A DNA stretch of 33,824 nt, from contig JAJRTR010000163.1 in NCBI GenBank assembly GCA_024278215.1, positions 1 through 33,824 of the forward strand, in the 5' to 3' direction. The notes under the pieces are model-generated. The model was not told the DNA's origin, searched no databases, and saw only the letters and a list, made by a program, of their open reading frames with translations. The translations under genes were made by a program, and so were the position numbers. Positions 14,844 through 24,136 of the stretch are shown here, in pieces; positions within the stretch are counted from its first letter, which is position 1, and every line of letters begins with the position of its first letter. This DNA comes from a bacterium (GTDB lineage: Bacteria; UBP15; UBA6099; JAJRTR01).

Positions 14844-16436
14844 TTACCTTTTTTTCCGCATCAGCGAAAGCAAGTATTTCCACGATTGAACCCTTGTCAT
14901 ATTACCCAGATAGAAACGAGCGAGTTCGCCGATGACGGCAATCCGGCTGACGGGCATGTCGAGACGGTAAGTTTCGGAAAAGCTGCCGGGGAGAAGGTCC
15001 GTTCGGAGTGTGCCATCGCTGTTGTAGAGTCCTTCTTCGGCCTTTTCGAGAAATGGGATATAGTATTTGTATGTTGCCTGGATCGGGTGATACTGATAGA
15101 AGGATTTTTTATTTTTGCCGTAGAAGATTCTGTATGATTCGGACATCTTTCTTTGCAGTGTGCTGGGGCGCATCTTCGCCGGATAGTGCACTACAAAATT
15201 TCCCGAGTAGAAACGCCAGTCGCGGTGTATGAACCTGTCGTCGGGCAGCGCCTGGGGCGCGCCGAGTACCCGTTCCCTTGTGGGGAAATCGTAGAGACTG
15301 CCGAAACCCCAGTTGTAAACACCGTGTTTCAGCACGAGAGCGAGTGCGCGGTCGATTGTGTTTTCATCGTCGTCGTCGGAGCCGAAAATAAAAAGCGGTT
15401 GTAGTTTGACATCGAAGCGACCAAATATTTCGAGGCACTCCTCGATGTCGCCGATGGACTGTTTTTTCTCGAAAAAGTCAAGAGTGGACGATTGCAGCGA
15501 CTCGATGCCGACGCCGATGCAGGCGCGGCCCGCGCGTTCGATGGCGTGCATCAGTTCTTCGTCGCGCGCGATGAAAATGCGGGCGAAGAAAAACATGTCG
15601 ACATCGCCGCCGAAACGCTGTTCCATGAGCCGAAATATTTCGAGCGCGCGTTCACGGTCGAGCGTGACATCGTTGTCGGCGAAGAAAACATATTTCGTTT
15701 TCAACCTGGAAAAAGACAACTCGATCTCGCGCACCACGAGTTCCGGCTCTTTTGTCCTGTACTTGCGGCCCAGTTCGTGTTTTACAAAACAGAACCTGCA
15801 CTCGAAAGGACATCCGCGCGAAGATTGTACGACAGCAATGTTGAAGCGCAGAACACCGTTGTGAATAGTGTCCTTGAGATAATACAACAGGCTCCTCGGA
15901 GTGTATCCTTCGACGATTCCCGGATCGGCGATCATGTCGAGTTTAGACACAAAACCGGCTGACGGGTTGTGCACCGCGCGGTCGTTGCTTCCGATATACG
16001 ACACGCCTTTGACGCCGGAAACGTCGCCGCCGTTTTTCAGCGTTTCGAGCAGTTCGAGGATTATCGCTTCGCCTTCGTTCCTGATAACATAATCGCAATG
16101 TTTCAGGCAGTCTTCGGGAAGTACACTGGCGTGCGAGCCGCCGAAAACAATCGGTGTGTCCGGACTCTCCGCGCGTATCCGATCCGCGTAGGCGTAGCCT
16201 TTGTGGGATGAAAACGACATGAGTGAAAAGCAGACGATGTCGGAATCCGCCACCCGCCGCCAGTCGATTTTACTACCGGATAATTCGCAATAAGTTTTGA
16301 CGTCGTAGCCAGCTTCGATCAGTGCGGTCGCGACGACGAGCAGTCCGTATCTTGGCATGAAAGCGCGGTAGGACGTCACCTGCAGGGGCAGGCTGTCGTC
16401 ATAAGGGCATATAATTGTGATTTTGTGTATTTCCAT
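14844..16436 (-). CDS. B12-binding-domain radical SAM protein (tandem copy B)
   Basis: A 530-residue class-B-type radical SAM protein. Residues about 1-140 form a cobalamin-binding-like Rossmann domain (SLMSFSSHKGY, GGSHASVLPEDC, RNEGEAII); the canonical DxHxxG loop is not evident. The [4Fe-4S] motif is Cys209/Cys213/Cys216 (RGCPFECRFC), followed by a TIM-barrel half with YVFFADNDVTLDRERA and CIGVGIESLQ. A C-terminal segment of about 150 residues (FYSGNFVVHYPAKMRP onward) is shared with its neighbour. These proteins use SAM, and often cobalamin, for methylation or C-C chemistry; the substrate is unknown. ATG 16436 lies inside the 3' end of the upstream paralogue (38-nt overlap), so the two are coupled. 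It is the last gene of the minus operon. Confidence 0.88.
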   Translation of the reverse strand: MEIHKITIICPYDDSLPLQVTSYRAFMPRYGLLVVATALIEAGYDVKTYCELSGSKIDWRRVADSDIVCFSLMSFSSHKGYAYADRIRAESPDTPIVFGGSHASVLPEDCLKHCDYVIRNEGEAIILELLETLKNGGDVSGVKGVSYIGSNDRAVHNPSAGFVSKLDMIADPGIVEGYTPRSLLYYLKDTIHNGVLRFNIAVVQSSRGCPFECRFCFVKHELGRKYRTKEPELVVREIELSFSRLKTKYVFFADNDVTLDRERALEIFRLMEQRFGGDVDMFFFARIFIARDEELMHAIERAGRACIGVGIESLQSSTLDFFEKKQSIGDIEECLEIFGRFDVKLQPLFIFGSDDDDENTIDRALALVLKHGVYNWGFGSLYDFPTRERVLGAPQALPDDRFIHRDWRFYSGNFVVHYPAKMRPSTLQRKMSESYRIFYGKNKKSFYQYHPIQATYKYYIPFLEKAEEGLYNSDGTLRTDLLPGSFSETYRLDMPVSRIAVIGELARFYLGNMTRVQSWKYLLSLMRKKR

Positions 16437-18054
16437 TATATGTCGGATTGGTACGCACTTTGTAGCTGCTGTTTGTTACAAGCGAAGCGAGTTGTTTCCA
16501 TGATTGTGGCCGCAGTATGTTCCCGGCATAAAAACGAGCGATTTCAACAAGCAGAGCCAGTCGGTTGACGGACACGCCGATATCGAATGTATCATACATG
16601 GGGCCGGGCAGCAAATGTTCCCGGAGTGTTCCATCATTATTGTACAATCCTGCTTCAGCCTTTTCCAGAAAGGATATATAGTTTCTGTAGGTCGCCCTGA
16701 TAGGATAATACTGATAAAAAGTGTTTCTGTTAAGGCTGTAGAACTTTCTGAGCACCGTTTCCATTTCCCTCTGCAACACGCTGGGGCGCATTTTTGCCGG
16801 GTAATGAACAACGAAATTTCCAGTATAGAAACGCCAGTCGCGATGGATGAACCTGTCGTCGGGCAAGACCTGCGGGTAGCCGAGGACTTTCCCCCTCGTC
16901 GGGAAATCGAAAAGGCTGCTGAAGCCCCAGTTGTAAACTTTGTGTTTCAGGACGAAAGCGAGGCTACGGCGCAGTGTCTTCTCCTCGACATTGTCCGAAC
17001 CGAAAATAAAAAGCGGTTGAATTTTTACATTGTATCTGCTGAATTCTTCGAGACAATATTCGATGTCGTGTATAGTTTGTTTTTTATTGAAATCTTCGAG
17101 CGTCTCAGGGGCTATAGATTCTATACCCACGCCTATACATGCTCTGCCTGCACGCTCGATAAGCCCCATCAGTTCTTGGTCGAGCGCGGTGGCGGCGCGA
17201 GTGAAAAAAAACATGTCTATGTCGCCGTGAAAACGTTGCTCGATGAGACTGAAAAGCTTGAGAGCATGCTTTCTGTTGACGGCGACATCGTTGTCTGCGA
17301 AAAAAACATAACGAGTTTTGAGCCTGTCCAGCGCAAGTTCGATTTCCCTGAGGACAAGTGCAGGTGATTTCGTGCGGTATCTCCGGCCAAGTTCTTGTTT
17401 GACAAAGCAGAATCTGCACTCGAACGGGCAGCCGCGGGATGTTTGCGCCACGGCGAAGTTAAAACGCAGAACGCCGTTTTTTAAAGTATCTCCGAAATAG
17501 GAAGTGAGGGTTCTCGGGGAATAACCTTCGATGAGCCCGGGATCAGCCACAATATCCAGGCTTTTGATAAAATCCGCCGGTGGGTTATGGACCGGTGTGC
17601 CGTCAGTGCCGATATACGATATGCCTTTCACTTCGGAAACATCGCCGCCGTTTTCAATCGCTTCAAGCAATTCGACAATTATCGCTTCGCCCTCATTTCT
17701 CACAACGTAGTCGAAGTGATCGAGACATTCTTCAGGCAGTACACTCGCATGCGCTCCGCCGACGATAATCGGTATTTCCGGGTTCATGCGCCTGATACGC
17801 GCCACGAACTCATAGCCCCTGCGCGATGAAAAGGACATGAGTGAGAAACATATAACATCCGATTCGGCAACCCGGCGCCAGTCCACCTTGCTACCGGAAG
17901 CTTCGCAATATGCTTTTACTTCATATCCGACATTTCGCAGTGTTGTGGCGATGGAAAGAAAACCGTAACATGGAAGATAGGCCCGATATGAGGCGACCTG
18001 TAATGGTATGCGCTTTTCGTATGGGCTTATCATGGTGATTTTATTAATGAACAA
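16399..18054 (-). CDS. B12-binding-domain radical SAM protein (tandem copy A)
   Basis: A 551-residue paralogue of the next gene downstream, 144 of the first 220 residues identical by hand count (65%), with the same Cys209/Cys213/Cys216 positions (RGCPFECRFC), the same YVFFADNDVAVNRKHA and the same C-terminal extension. The start is TTG 18054: it aligns with the Met of the paralogue (FINKITMISPY against EIHKITIICPY). The last 20 or so residues, after WKQLASLV, are polar and have no match in the paralogue, and run into the next gene. Two related but diverged copies suggest two successive or alternative reactions on similar substrates. Substrate unknown. Confidence 0.88.
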   Translation of the reverse strand: MFINKITMISPYEKRIPLQVASYRAYLPCYGFLSIATTLRNVGYEVKAYCEASGSKVDWRRVAESDVICFSLMSFSSRRGYEFVARIRRMNPEIPIIVGGAHASVLPEECLDHFDYVVRNEGEAIIVELLEAIENGGDVSEVKGISYIGTDGTPVHNPPADFIKSLDIVADPGLIEGYSPRTLTSYFGDTLKNGVLRFNFAVAQTSRGCPFECRFCFVKQELGRRYRTKSPALVLREIELALDRLKTRYVFFADNDVAVNRKHALKLFSLIEQRFHGDIDMFFFTRAATALDQELMGLIERAGRACIGVGIESIAPETLEDFNKKQTIHDIEYCLEEFSRYNVKIQPLFIFGSDNVEEKTLRRSLAFVLKHKVYNWGFSSLFDFPTRGKVLGYPQVLPDDRFIHRDWRFYTGNFVVHYPAKMRPSVLQREMETVLRKFYSLNRNTFYQYYPIRATYRNYISFLEKAEAGLYNNDGTLREHLLPGPMYDTFDIGVSVNRLALLVEIARFYAGNILRPQSWKQLASLVTNSSYKVRTNPTYNGNTQNHNYMPL

Positions 18055-18105
18055 AAGATACCCGGAACCTTTCGTTATTTTTCAGTTCGCACAATATGCA
18101 AACGG

Positions 18106-19224
18106 TCATATAATAATGTTCTCAAATGCTTCTTTCCAGCATATTTTTGAAAGCGGTGCGTCGAGCAGGTCGGCCAGCACGTGTTCGTCGTGCCTGTAGC
18201 AGCCTTTGCAGCCCGACAGTATCGTTCGATATTCGCTGCGGTTGTGCTCCATGAGGTCCGAAGCGCGGCGCACTGTTCGCAGTTCGCTGGGGTAGAAGCA
18301 GCACAGCGAGAAGACGCCTGCGGGTGAGATTACTATGTGCGCGGCGGATTCCGCTATGCAGCCTGCGTCGCTGCCTCCGCAAAGATAAGCGACCATGCCG
18401 GTCAGGAAACTTTCAGGGCCGACGACAAATCGCGGATGTTTCCTTTTCATATCGAGAAGTGCGGGCAGTCCGGCTGCGGCCTCTTCTGCACCCGGCTGTA
18501 GCTCCGGCAGATAGTTTAATTGGAACTTGACGCCGTCGACGCCGATGCTTTTCATCTCTTCGACGAATTGGGGCAACGTATCCATATTGTGGCGGTTGAC
18601 GACACACGCAATGATCACGGGGATACGTTTTCTTTTCTCAAGCAGCCGGCCGACACCTGCGACGGCTTTCGCGTAGCTGCCTTCGCCCCTGATTATATCG
18701 TTCGCTCTTTCGGTGCCGTCGATGGAGACCACACACCTGTGGAACCCCGTTTCGATGTCCGCGATGTTGTCGTAATCCAGCAGGGTGCCGTTCGTTATCA
18801 GGATCGTGAACATGCCGCCCGCACGTGAGGCGGCGGACAGGTCGAAAAGGTCCTCGCGCAGCAGGGGCTCTCCACCTGCAATAATGAGCATCGGTGTGCG
18901 AATGCGCGCGAATCCACGGATGAGTTCCAGCGCGTCGGCCGTTCCGAGTTCATCGTCGCTCCCGCGCCGGTCGACGCCTCTGAACATCCTGTCGAACGAA
19001 CACCCCGCACAATGCAGATTGCAACTCGACGTCACCAGGTAGCTGCAAGCGACAGGCAGCATTCTGCCGGTCCTGTGTTCGACGAGCTTCAATAAAAATC
19101 TGGCGGCTGTTTTCAAAGGAAGCATTTCTATGCGCCCGGCTCCGGATACGACATTATCATCGGCGCTTCCGCGCCAATCGGATACTACATGTGAATTATA
19201 GCGATATTCACCGAACTTGTGCAT
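18106..19224 (-). CDS. Radical SAM protein with SPASM-like C-terminal cysteines
   Basis: A 372-residue enzyme without a B12 domain. The cluster motif is Cys68/Cys72/Cys75 (SSCNLHCAGC), followed by IIAGGEPLLRED (the SAM-binding GGE), VVSIDGTERANDIIRG and, at the C-terminus, clustered cysteines (CGGSDAGC, CC, CKGC) suggesting auxiliary Fe-S binding as in SPASM/twitch proteins. The CNLxCAGC core also recalls HpnH-type enzymes. It is the first gene of the minus operon, 51 nt before the next. ATG 19224 lacks a Shine-Dalgarno; ATG 19125 (MLPLKTAARFL) is an alternative start. A perfect inverted repeat lies 10 nt upstream of ATG 19224. Substrate unknown. Confidence 0.85.
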   Translation of the reverse strand: MHKFGEYRYNSHVVSDWRGSADDNVVSGAGRIEMLPLKTAARFLLKLVEHRTGRMLPVACSYLVTSSCNLHCAGCSFDRMFRGVDRRGSDDELGTADALELIRGFARIRTPMLIIAGGEPLLREDLFDLSAASRAGGMFTILITNGTLLDYDNIADIETGFHRCVVSIDGTERANDIIRGEGSYAKAVAGVGRLLEKRKRIPVIIACVVNRHNMDTLPQFVEEMKSIGVDGVKFQLNYLPELQPGAEEAAAGLPALLDMKRKHPRFVVGPESFLTGMVAYLCGGSDAGCIAESAAHIVISPAGVFSLCCFYPSELRTVRRASDLMEHNRSEYRTILSGCKGCYRHDEHVLADLLDAPLSKICWKEAFENIII

Positions 19225-19234
19225 TTGCGAACAT

Positions 19235-19258
19235 CAAACAGTAAAACCATACTGTTTG
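19235..19258. promoter_or_regulatory. Perfect palindrome in divergent promoter region
   Basis: CAAACAGTA (19235-19243) and TACTGTTTG (19250-19258) are exact complements separated by six bases, between the minus-strand start at 19224 and the plus-strand start at 19366. It could be a repressor operator serving both operons, or a hairpin in the minus-strand mRNA only 10 nt before its start codon. The order of half-sites is opposite to the E. coli LexA box. Confidence 0.5.
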
Positions 19259-19329
19259 TATCGTGTATTAGCGAGGCCGGCGCACCGGTGTTGTCCCTTT
19301 TCGTTTCATGCCGCGCCGCTGCCGCGAAA

Positions 19330-19359
19330 TTACAATATGCGCAACATATCAGTTATAAT
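19330..19359 (+). promoter_or_regulatory. Promoter for the plus-strand rSAM/GT-C operon, possibly leaderless
   Basis: A perfect TATAAT (19354-19359) has TTACAA (19330-19335) 18 nt upstream. The expected start of transcription coincides with ATG 19366, and no Shine-Dalgarno precedes this ATG, so the mRNA may be leaderless. Confidence 0.42.
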
Positions 19360-19365
19360 TGTATT

Positions 19366-20781
19366 ATGAGTTCTCCGGATATGCTGCTTGTCGTGCCGCC
19401 GTTTGATTTCTCTGTAATCAATTCGGCAACGGAGCGCAGTTCGAAGCAGGCGGGCTACTACTTGTATTACCCACCGGCCGGACTGTGTTCCATCGCGGCT
19501 GTGCTCGAAGGCGCCGGTTTCGGCGTCGAGATAATCGACGGGCAGGTGGACGCAGGTACGGAAGGCCGTTTTATAGACATGATAGTCGCGGCGCGGCCCT
19601 CGATTATAGGGATCGGGGTGACGACGCCCGCGCTGCCGGTCGTCCGCCGGGTGATCGGCGCGATAAAAAGCCGCCTGGATGTACCGATAGTTGCGGGCGG
19701 GCCACACGTTTCGTGCGATCCGGAGATCGTTGCGCCGCTGGGTGCTGATTATGGTGTCGCGGGCGACGGCGAATATGCGATGAGGGCAATCGCCGAATCG
19801 CTGTTGCGCGGCCTGCCACTCGCGGCGGGTGAGCCCGGTGTTGTTGTGCCCGGTGCTGATTTCACGGGGGGGCCCGCGCTCGTCGATCTCCATTCGCTGC
19901 CGTTTCCTGCGCGCCATAAACTGAAAAACCCCGACGCTTATTTCAATCCCTTTGTCGGATCGCGCACGACGACGCTGCTTACCGCGCGGGGCTGCCCGTT
20001 CCACTGTTCTTTCTGCTCGCGCAATGCCTCGATGGGCGCGTACAGGCCGCTGGAACCCGGGCGCGCGCTCGAAGAGATGGAGCTTGTCGACAGTGAGGGC
20101 TATGGATTCGTTTCTATTCTGGATGAAACATTCACCTTCGAGCGCGACCGGGTGATGGAACTGGCGCGTGAGATGACGAAAAGAGACATAAAATTCCTGT
20201 GGTCGTGCCAGACACGCGCCGACCTCGTCGACGAAGAACTGATGAGAACGTTGCGGGCAGCGGGTTGCATAAATATTTCTTTCGGTGTCGAGGCGGGCGA
20301 CCCGGATGTGCGTGACAGTCTGGATAAGAGGATCAACGACGATGCCTACGACAGAGCCTTCCGCGCCTGCCGTGCAGCTGGTGTCAGCATAAACGCATTT
20401 GTAATCATCGGCAGCCCCGACGAAACGAGGGCGCAGGTCGAGCGGAGCATCGAGCGGGTGATCGAACTCGAACCCGACTACGCTGTCTATAATGTCGGCA
20501 CCCTGTTTCCCGGCACAAAAGAATATGACGCAAGGGTGGAGCGCGGGGAGTGCGAACGCGGGATATGGAACGCTTACATGCGTGGCGGGGAGCCGCTTCG
20601 CGTGCTGTCGCGCACGATGGGCCGTGCCGAGCTGGCGGCGCTGTTGCGGCACGGCTACACGCGATTCTACATGAGACCCGCGTATATGCTGAGGAGATTG
20701 TTGAGGATAAGGTCTCTGCTCGACATCTCCGTGCTTTTTCGTCAGGCACGCACGGTGATTTCCGATTATGTCGTGTCATGA
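19366..20781 (+). CDS. B12-binding-domain radical SAM protein
   Basis: A 471-residue protein. The N-terminal cobalamin-binding-like domain spans about residues 5-145 (LLVVPPFDF, GLCSIAAVLEGAGFGVEIIDG, IIGIGVTTPA, IVAGGPHVSCDPE, GDGEYAMRAI). The radical SAM core has Cys210/Cys214/Cys217 (RGCPFHCSFC), then SILDETFTFERDRV and INISFGVEAGDPDVRDSLDK. The C-terminus (from about residue 400) is a short basic helical segment. It is distant from both tandem pairs nearby. ATG 19366 is chosen over the open frame beginning at 19219, because the family N-terminus begins here and a TATAAT sits just upstream. First gene of the plus-strand operon. Substrate unknown. Confidence 0.88.
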   Translation: MSSPDMLLVVPPFDFSVINSATERSSKQAGYYLYYPPAGLCSIAAVLEGAGFGVEIIDGQVDAGTEGRFIDMIVAARPSIIGIGVTTPALPVVRRVIGAIKSRLDVPIVAGGPHVSCDPEIVAPLGADYGVAGDGEYAMRAIAESLLRGLPLAAGEPGVVVPGADFTGGPALVDLHSLPFPARHKLKNPDAYFNPFVGSRTTTLLTARGCPFHCSFCSRNASMGAYRPLEPGRALEEMELVDSEGYGFVSILDETFTFERDRVMELAREMTKRDIKFLWSCQTRADLVDEELMRTLRAAGCINISFGVEAGDPDVRDSLDKRINDDAYDRAFRACRAAGVSINAFVIIGSPDETRAQVERSIERVIELEPDYAVYNVGTLFPGTKEYDARVERGECERGIWNAYMRGGEPLRVLSRTMGRAELAALLRHGYTRFYMRPAYMLRRLLRIRSLLDISVLFRQARTVISDYVVS

Positions 20782-20844
20782 ACAGAAAATGGTACAAAGT
20801 GCGAAAAATTATTATTTGCAGCGAACGAAAGAGATACTTCTGAA

Positions 20845-22776
20845 TTGACACCACGGGAAAACACACAACGATACGGAATCGGAAGACGCAACAGTGTTAT
20901 CGCGGCGCTTGTGTTTCTGGTGGCGGCGTGTGTGTACATGTGGGGCGCTGCTCCCGATGTTGGATGGGGCGACGGCGCGGACTTTGTGCTCACCGCCCAT
21001 TATCTCGGTGTGCCGCATCCGACAGGGTATCCGCTTATCGCATTACTGGGCAAGCTTGCGGAATATATCCCGGTCGGCACGCTCGCGTTTCGTGTCGGCC
21101 TGATGAGCGTTTTCGCGGGCGCGGCAGCGGCATCCCTGTTTTTTATGCTCGCCGCGTCACTTTCGCGACAGACCGGCGGCGGCACGATATTTCCCCTTTA
21201 CGCCACTGTCGTAATGATCCTTTCGTCTTTCCTTCTCGATCAGGCGATTACTATCGAGGTCTACACGATAAACCTGTTTTTCTGCCTGTGTATTCTCGCG
21301 CTTTCCGGACCGCTGACAGGCGGCGGATCACTGCGCACACTGATGATGCTCGTGATTGTCGCGTGCATCGGGCTGGGCAATCACGGCACCCTCATTTTTC
21401 CAGCGGTGCTGCTCGGCTTCATCGGGCTGTTTGCGTTAAGGCGCGGCAGAATTGTTGCGGTCGCGACTGCCTCTTTCCTTGTTCTGACAGGGTTCACACT
21501 GTATTTGTGCCTGCCGTTGTTCTCGGCGCGCACAGATATATTCGACTGGAATTCACCAGCGAACCCCGCGAACCTGCCGACGCTTTTGAGCGGATACGAC
21601 TTCTGGGTTGTCGGCGAATACAGGACGGCGCTGATGTGGCTGAACACGAAGCTGCTGGCGGGCTCGATAGCGCGACAAACGTGGCCGCTGCTGATGGCAG
21701 GCGCGCTGTTTTTCGCTTTCGCGAAAAGCGTCGCGCGCGGTGCGAAGTGGACGCTTGCAGGTGTATTCGCGCTGTCCGCTTTTTTCCCGGTTTTGTATCC
21801 GACGCACGAGAAGGAAGCGTTTTTTCTCATTGCATACGCGGTGTTCCTGCTTGCGGCGGCTGTCGGGGGCGCGGCGGCACTGGGCGTGGTGAAGCGCAGG
21901 CATGGCGGGGCGGGCCGCGCGGGCTCTATAACTGCGTTTGTGGTGATTATTGCGCTTGCGCATGTTTATGTTTTGAGCGCGAATCTTACAACCGGAAAAG
22001 CGTCGGCAAACAGGACCGACACGACGCCGGAAACCTACTCGAAGCTCATATTTAAAAGCGCGCGGCGCGACGCGCTCATTTTCGTCGACCACGTCGCCGA
22101 CGACGCGATAGCGCCGCCTCTGTATTTCCAGTTCGAGGGCGGCGCGCGGCGCGACACATTCATTTTCTACCGCCTGTATCTGGCTTTTCCGTGGTGGCGG
22201 GCGAACATGAGAGCACGCGCCGCGCAACTGGGCGACGGTGTCATTATTCCGGAAATAGATTTCGATGCGGAGAAGTTGAAAAATTATAAGATTTCGGTCG
22301 AAGAATATGAGCGGCTGCATGAGGGGAAGACGCTGAATACGGTCAGCATAGATATACAGACAAAGAAAATATATGAGGCGAATGTGAGGCGGCGACCGGT
22401 GTATATCAATACCCCGGCGCGTTTCCGCCGCTCGGTGATCAGCGAGGACGTGCCGATTCTGCTCGATGGTTTCCTGTTCAGGCTGGGGGGCTCGAAGGCG
22501 CGGGGTGAGTTTGACAGGCCGGTGCCGGCGCACGGTGTTTTTGACTCGGTAATATTCGATTATTTCACGGAGCGGGCGTACAATTATTACAGCAGGGACG
22601 ATACGAAGGGCTTTGCCGCCGCTCTCGAGGACGCACTGAAATATGAAGATAAGTGCTGGGTTTTCGGAGAACTCGCCGGTGCGTACAGGCAGCTTGGAGA
22701 AAGGGAGAAGTCGGAACGATTCCTGGACAGATATGAGGGATGCGGAGCGCGTGACATATTAAATGATATTTATTAA
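20845..22776 (+). CDS. DUF2723 GT-C-type membrane glycosyltransferase
   Basis: A 643-residue membrane protein. After the first helix (about 18-38), GWGDGADFVLTAHYLGVPHPTGYPL (in two parts, residues about 40-65) is the DUF2723 signature with acidic residues in the first extracytoplasmic loop, as in lipid-sugar-dependent GT-C enzymes. About ten hydrophobic segments follow to residue 380, then a soluble domain to the end. The family is expected to transfer sugar from a polyprenyl-phosphate donor outside the cytoplasmic membrane; donor and acceptor are unknown here. TTG 20845 is the only reasonable start; no in-frame ATG precedes the first helix. Its last 14 bases overlap the next radical SAM gene. 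Confidence 0.83.
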   Translation: MTPRENTQRYGIGRRNSVIAALVFLVAACVYMWGAAPDVGWGDGADFVLTAHYLGVPHPTGYPLIALLGKLAEYIPVGTLAFRVGLMSVFAGAAAASLFFMLAASLSRQTGGGTIFPLYATVVMILSSFLLDQAITIEVYTINLFFCLCILALSGPLTGGGSLRTLMMLVIVACIGLGNHGTLIFPAVLLGFIGLFALRRGRIVAVATASFLVLTGFTLYLCLPLFSARTDIFDWNSPANPANLPTLLSGYDFWVVGEYRTALMWLNTKLLAGSIARQTWPLLMAGALFFAFAKSVARGAKWTLAGVFALSAFFPVLYPTHEKEAFFLIAYAVFLLAAAVGGAAALGVVKRRHGGAGRAGSITAFVVIIALAHVYVLSANLTTGKASANRTDTTPETYSKLIFKSARRDALIFVDHVADDAIAPPLYFQFEGGARRDTFIFYRLYLAFPWWRANMRARAAQLGDGVIIPEIDFDAEKLKNYKISVEEYERLHEGKTLNTVSIDIQTKKIYEANVRRRPVYINTPARFRRSVISEDVPILLDGFLFRLGGSKARGEFDRPVPAHGVFDSVIFDYFTERAYNYYSRDDTKGFAAALEDALKYEDKCWVFGELAGAYRQLGEREKSERFLDRYEGCGARDILNDIY

Positions 22777-24136
22777 CCCTGATTGTTTTCACATATACAG
22801 ATTCCCGTCGATGGGCATGATGTACATCGCTTCGCATCTCGCGGCGCGGGGGCGGCGGGTGAAATATGTGGACCCGAATTTCGACCGCAACTGGTGCGAC
22901 ACACTCGACGCCGAGGTGGACAAACACGAGTGGGTGGGCATCACCGCGAATGTGCTGTCGATTATGCCGGCGATGGAAATGGTGAAATATGTCCGGGAGA
23001 AGTATCCGGAAAAGAAAATCATTATGGGAGGTCCATACCCGGCGATAAACCGTGAGGAAATACTTGACGAGTATGCGGACGCCGTCGCTTTCGGCGAAGC
23101 GGAAACGACATGCGCGGAACTGGAAGCCGGGACGGAATTGAAAGACATAAAAGGACTGGCCTGGCGCGACAACGGCGCGGCACATATCAACGAAGCGAGG
23201 CCGCTGCACGAGGACCTCGACGCGCTCGCGTTCCCCGACTGGTCGATGGGGCATGTCGACAGATATGTTATCGACCACTCGAAGCGAAACCCGGTGCTGC
23301 CGCTGCTCACGAGCCGCGGCTGTCCGTTCAACTGCATATTCTGCGCGTCGGATGTGACATTCGGCAACCGCATAAGATACCGCTCGATAGACAACGTGAC
23401 GGCGGAAGTCGAGGAGCTTGTCGGGAAGCACGGAGGGCGCGAGATACATATATGGGACGACAATTTCACACTGCGCCGAAAGCGCGTTATGGAGTTCTGC
23501 GAAGCGCTTATGAAATTGAAACTGCGAGGTATAAGTTTCAAAGTGCCCGCAGGGATCAAGCCGGATATCGGCGACTACGAGATGTTCCGCGCGATGAAGA
23601 GGGCCGGTTTCTATTCTGTTTGTGTGGCGGTGGAGACGGGTGACCAGGAGATAATGAAAAAACTCGGCAAAAAGGTCCGGGTGGACAAAGTTAAAGACGT
23701 CGTCGCCGCAGCGCGGCGCGCCGGGCTGCTGGTGAACGGCTTTTTTATGCTCGGCCTGCCGTTCGACACGGAAGAGACGATGCGGCGCAACATCGACCAC
23801 GCCTGTGCGCTGCCGCTGCACGAGGCGAACTTTTTTATTACGGTTCCTTTCCCCGGCACCGAGTTGTACGACATCGTGCGCGAGGAAGGGAAATTCCTTT
23901 TCCATAACGAACAGAATCTATACGAGGACGGCTACCTGCTGGGACGCGCGACGTGCGAGATGCCGGGTTTCGACGCTGAGACGGTCGAGCGAATGTTCAA
24001 GCTGGCAAACCGCCGCTTCTATTTCAGGCCGCTGGTGATCGTCGCGCTCATTTTTAAACGGATATATTCGCCGATGCACTTTTTCGTCATGGTTCGAAAT
24101 GCGTTTCGCATCTTGTTCAGGGGGCGTAAATTCTGA
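22763..24136 (+). CDS. B12-binding-domain radical SAM protein (tandem copy C)
   Basis: A 457-residue protein. It starts MIFINPDCF, then a B12-binding-like domain (HEWVGITANVLS, KKIIMGGPYPAI, ADAVAFGEAE), the cluster motif Cys187/Cys191/Cys194 (RGCPFNCIFC), IHIWDDNFTLRRKRVMEFC, and FYSVCVAVETGDQEIMKKLGKK. A C-terminal helical piece with basic and hydrophobic residues (FRPLVIVALIFKRIYSP) may touch the membrane. Family members methylate or couple carbon centres; many act on lipids or lipid-linked substrates. The start overlaps the DUF2723 gene by 14 nt, and the stop abuts the next start (TGAATG). Substrate unknown. Confidence 0.88.
   Translation: MIFINPDCFHIYRFPSMGMMYIASHLAARGRRVKYVDPNFDRNWCDTLDAEVDKHEWVGITANVLSIMPAMEMVKYVREKYPEKKIIMGGPYPAINREEILDEYADAVAFGEAETTCAELEAGTELKDIKGLAWRDNGAAHINEARPLHEDLDALAFPDWSMGHVDRYVIDHSKRNPVLPLLTSRGCPFNCIFCASDVTFGNRIRYRSIDNVTAEVEELVGKHGGREIHIWDDNFTLRRKRVMEFCEALMKLKLRGISFKVPAGIKPDIGDYEMFRAMKRAGFYSVCVAVETGDQEIMKKLGKKVRVDKVKDVVAAARRAGLLVNGFFMLGLPFDTEETMRRNIDHACALPLHEANFFITVPFPGTELYDIVREEGKFLFHNEQNLYEDGYLLGRATCEMPGFDAETVERMFKLANRRFYFRPLVIVALIFKRIYSPMHFFVMVRNAFRILFRGRKF

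Noticed and set aside
19235-19258. LexA/SOS box
   Set aside because: The half-sites are in the opposite order (ACAG then CTGT) to the E. coli box, and the neighbours are not SOS genes.
19219-19365. N-terminal extension of the plus-strand radical SAM protein
   Set aside because: The 49 extra residues are unlike the family, lie over the palindrome and promoter, and overlap the divergent gene's start.
19330-20652. 440-residue antisense frame opposite a radical SAM gene
   Set aside because: Rich in Arg/His/Asp as expected from complementing GC-biased codons; the plus-strand gene has clear catalytic motifs. The same applies to 22565-23905, 16504-17367, 3409-4119, 8165-9142 and 27478-28632.
22858-22868. 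GGTGAAATATG in coding sequence (also 22981-22991)
   Set aside because: Matches only the first part of the recurrent motif and encodes Val-Lys-Tyr-Val in a radical SAM gene; probably codon coincidence.
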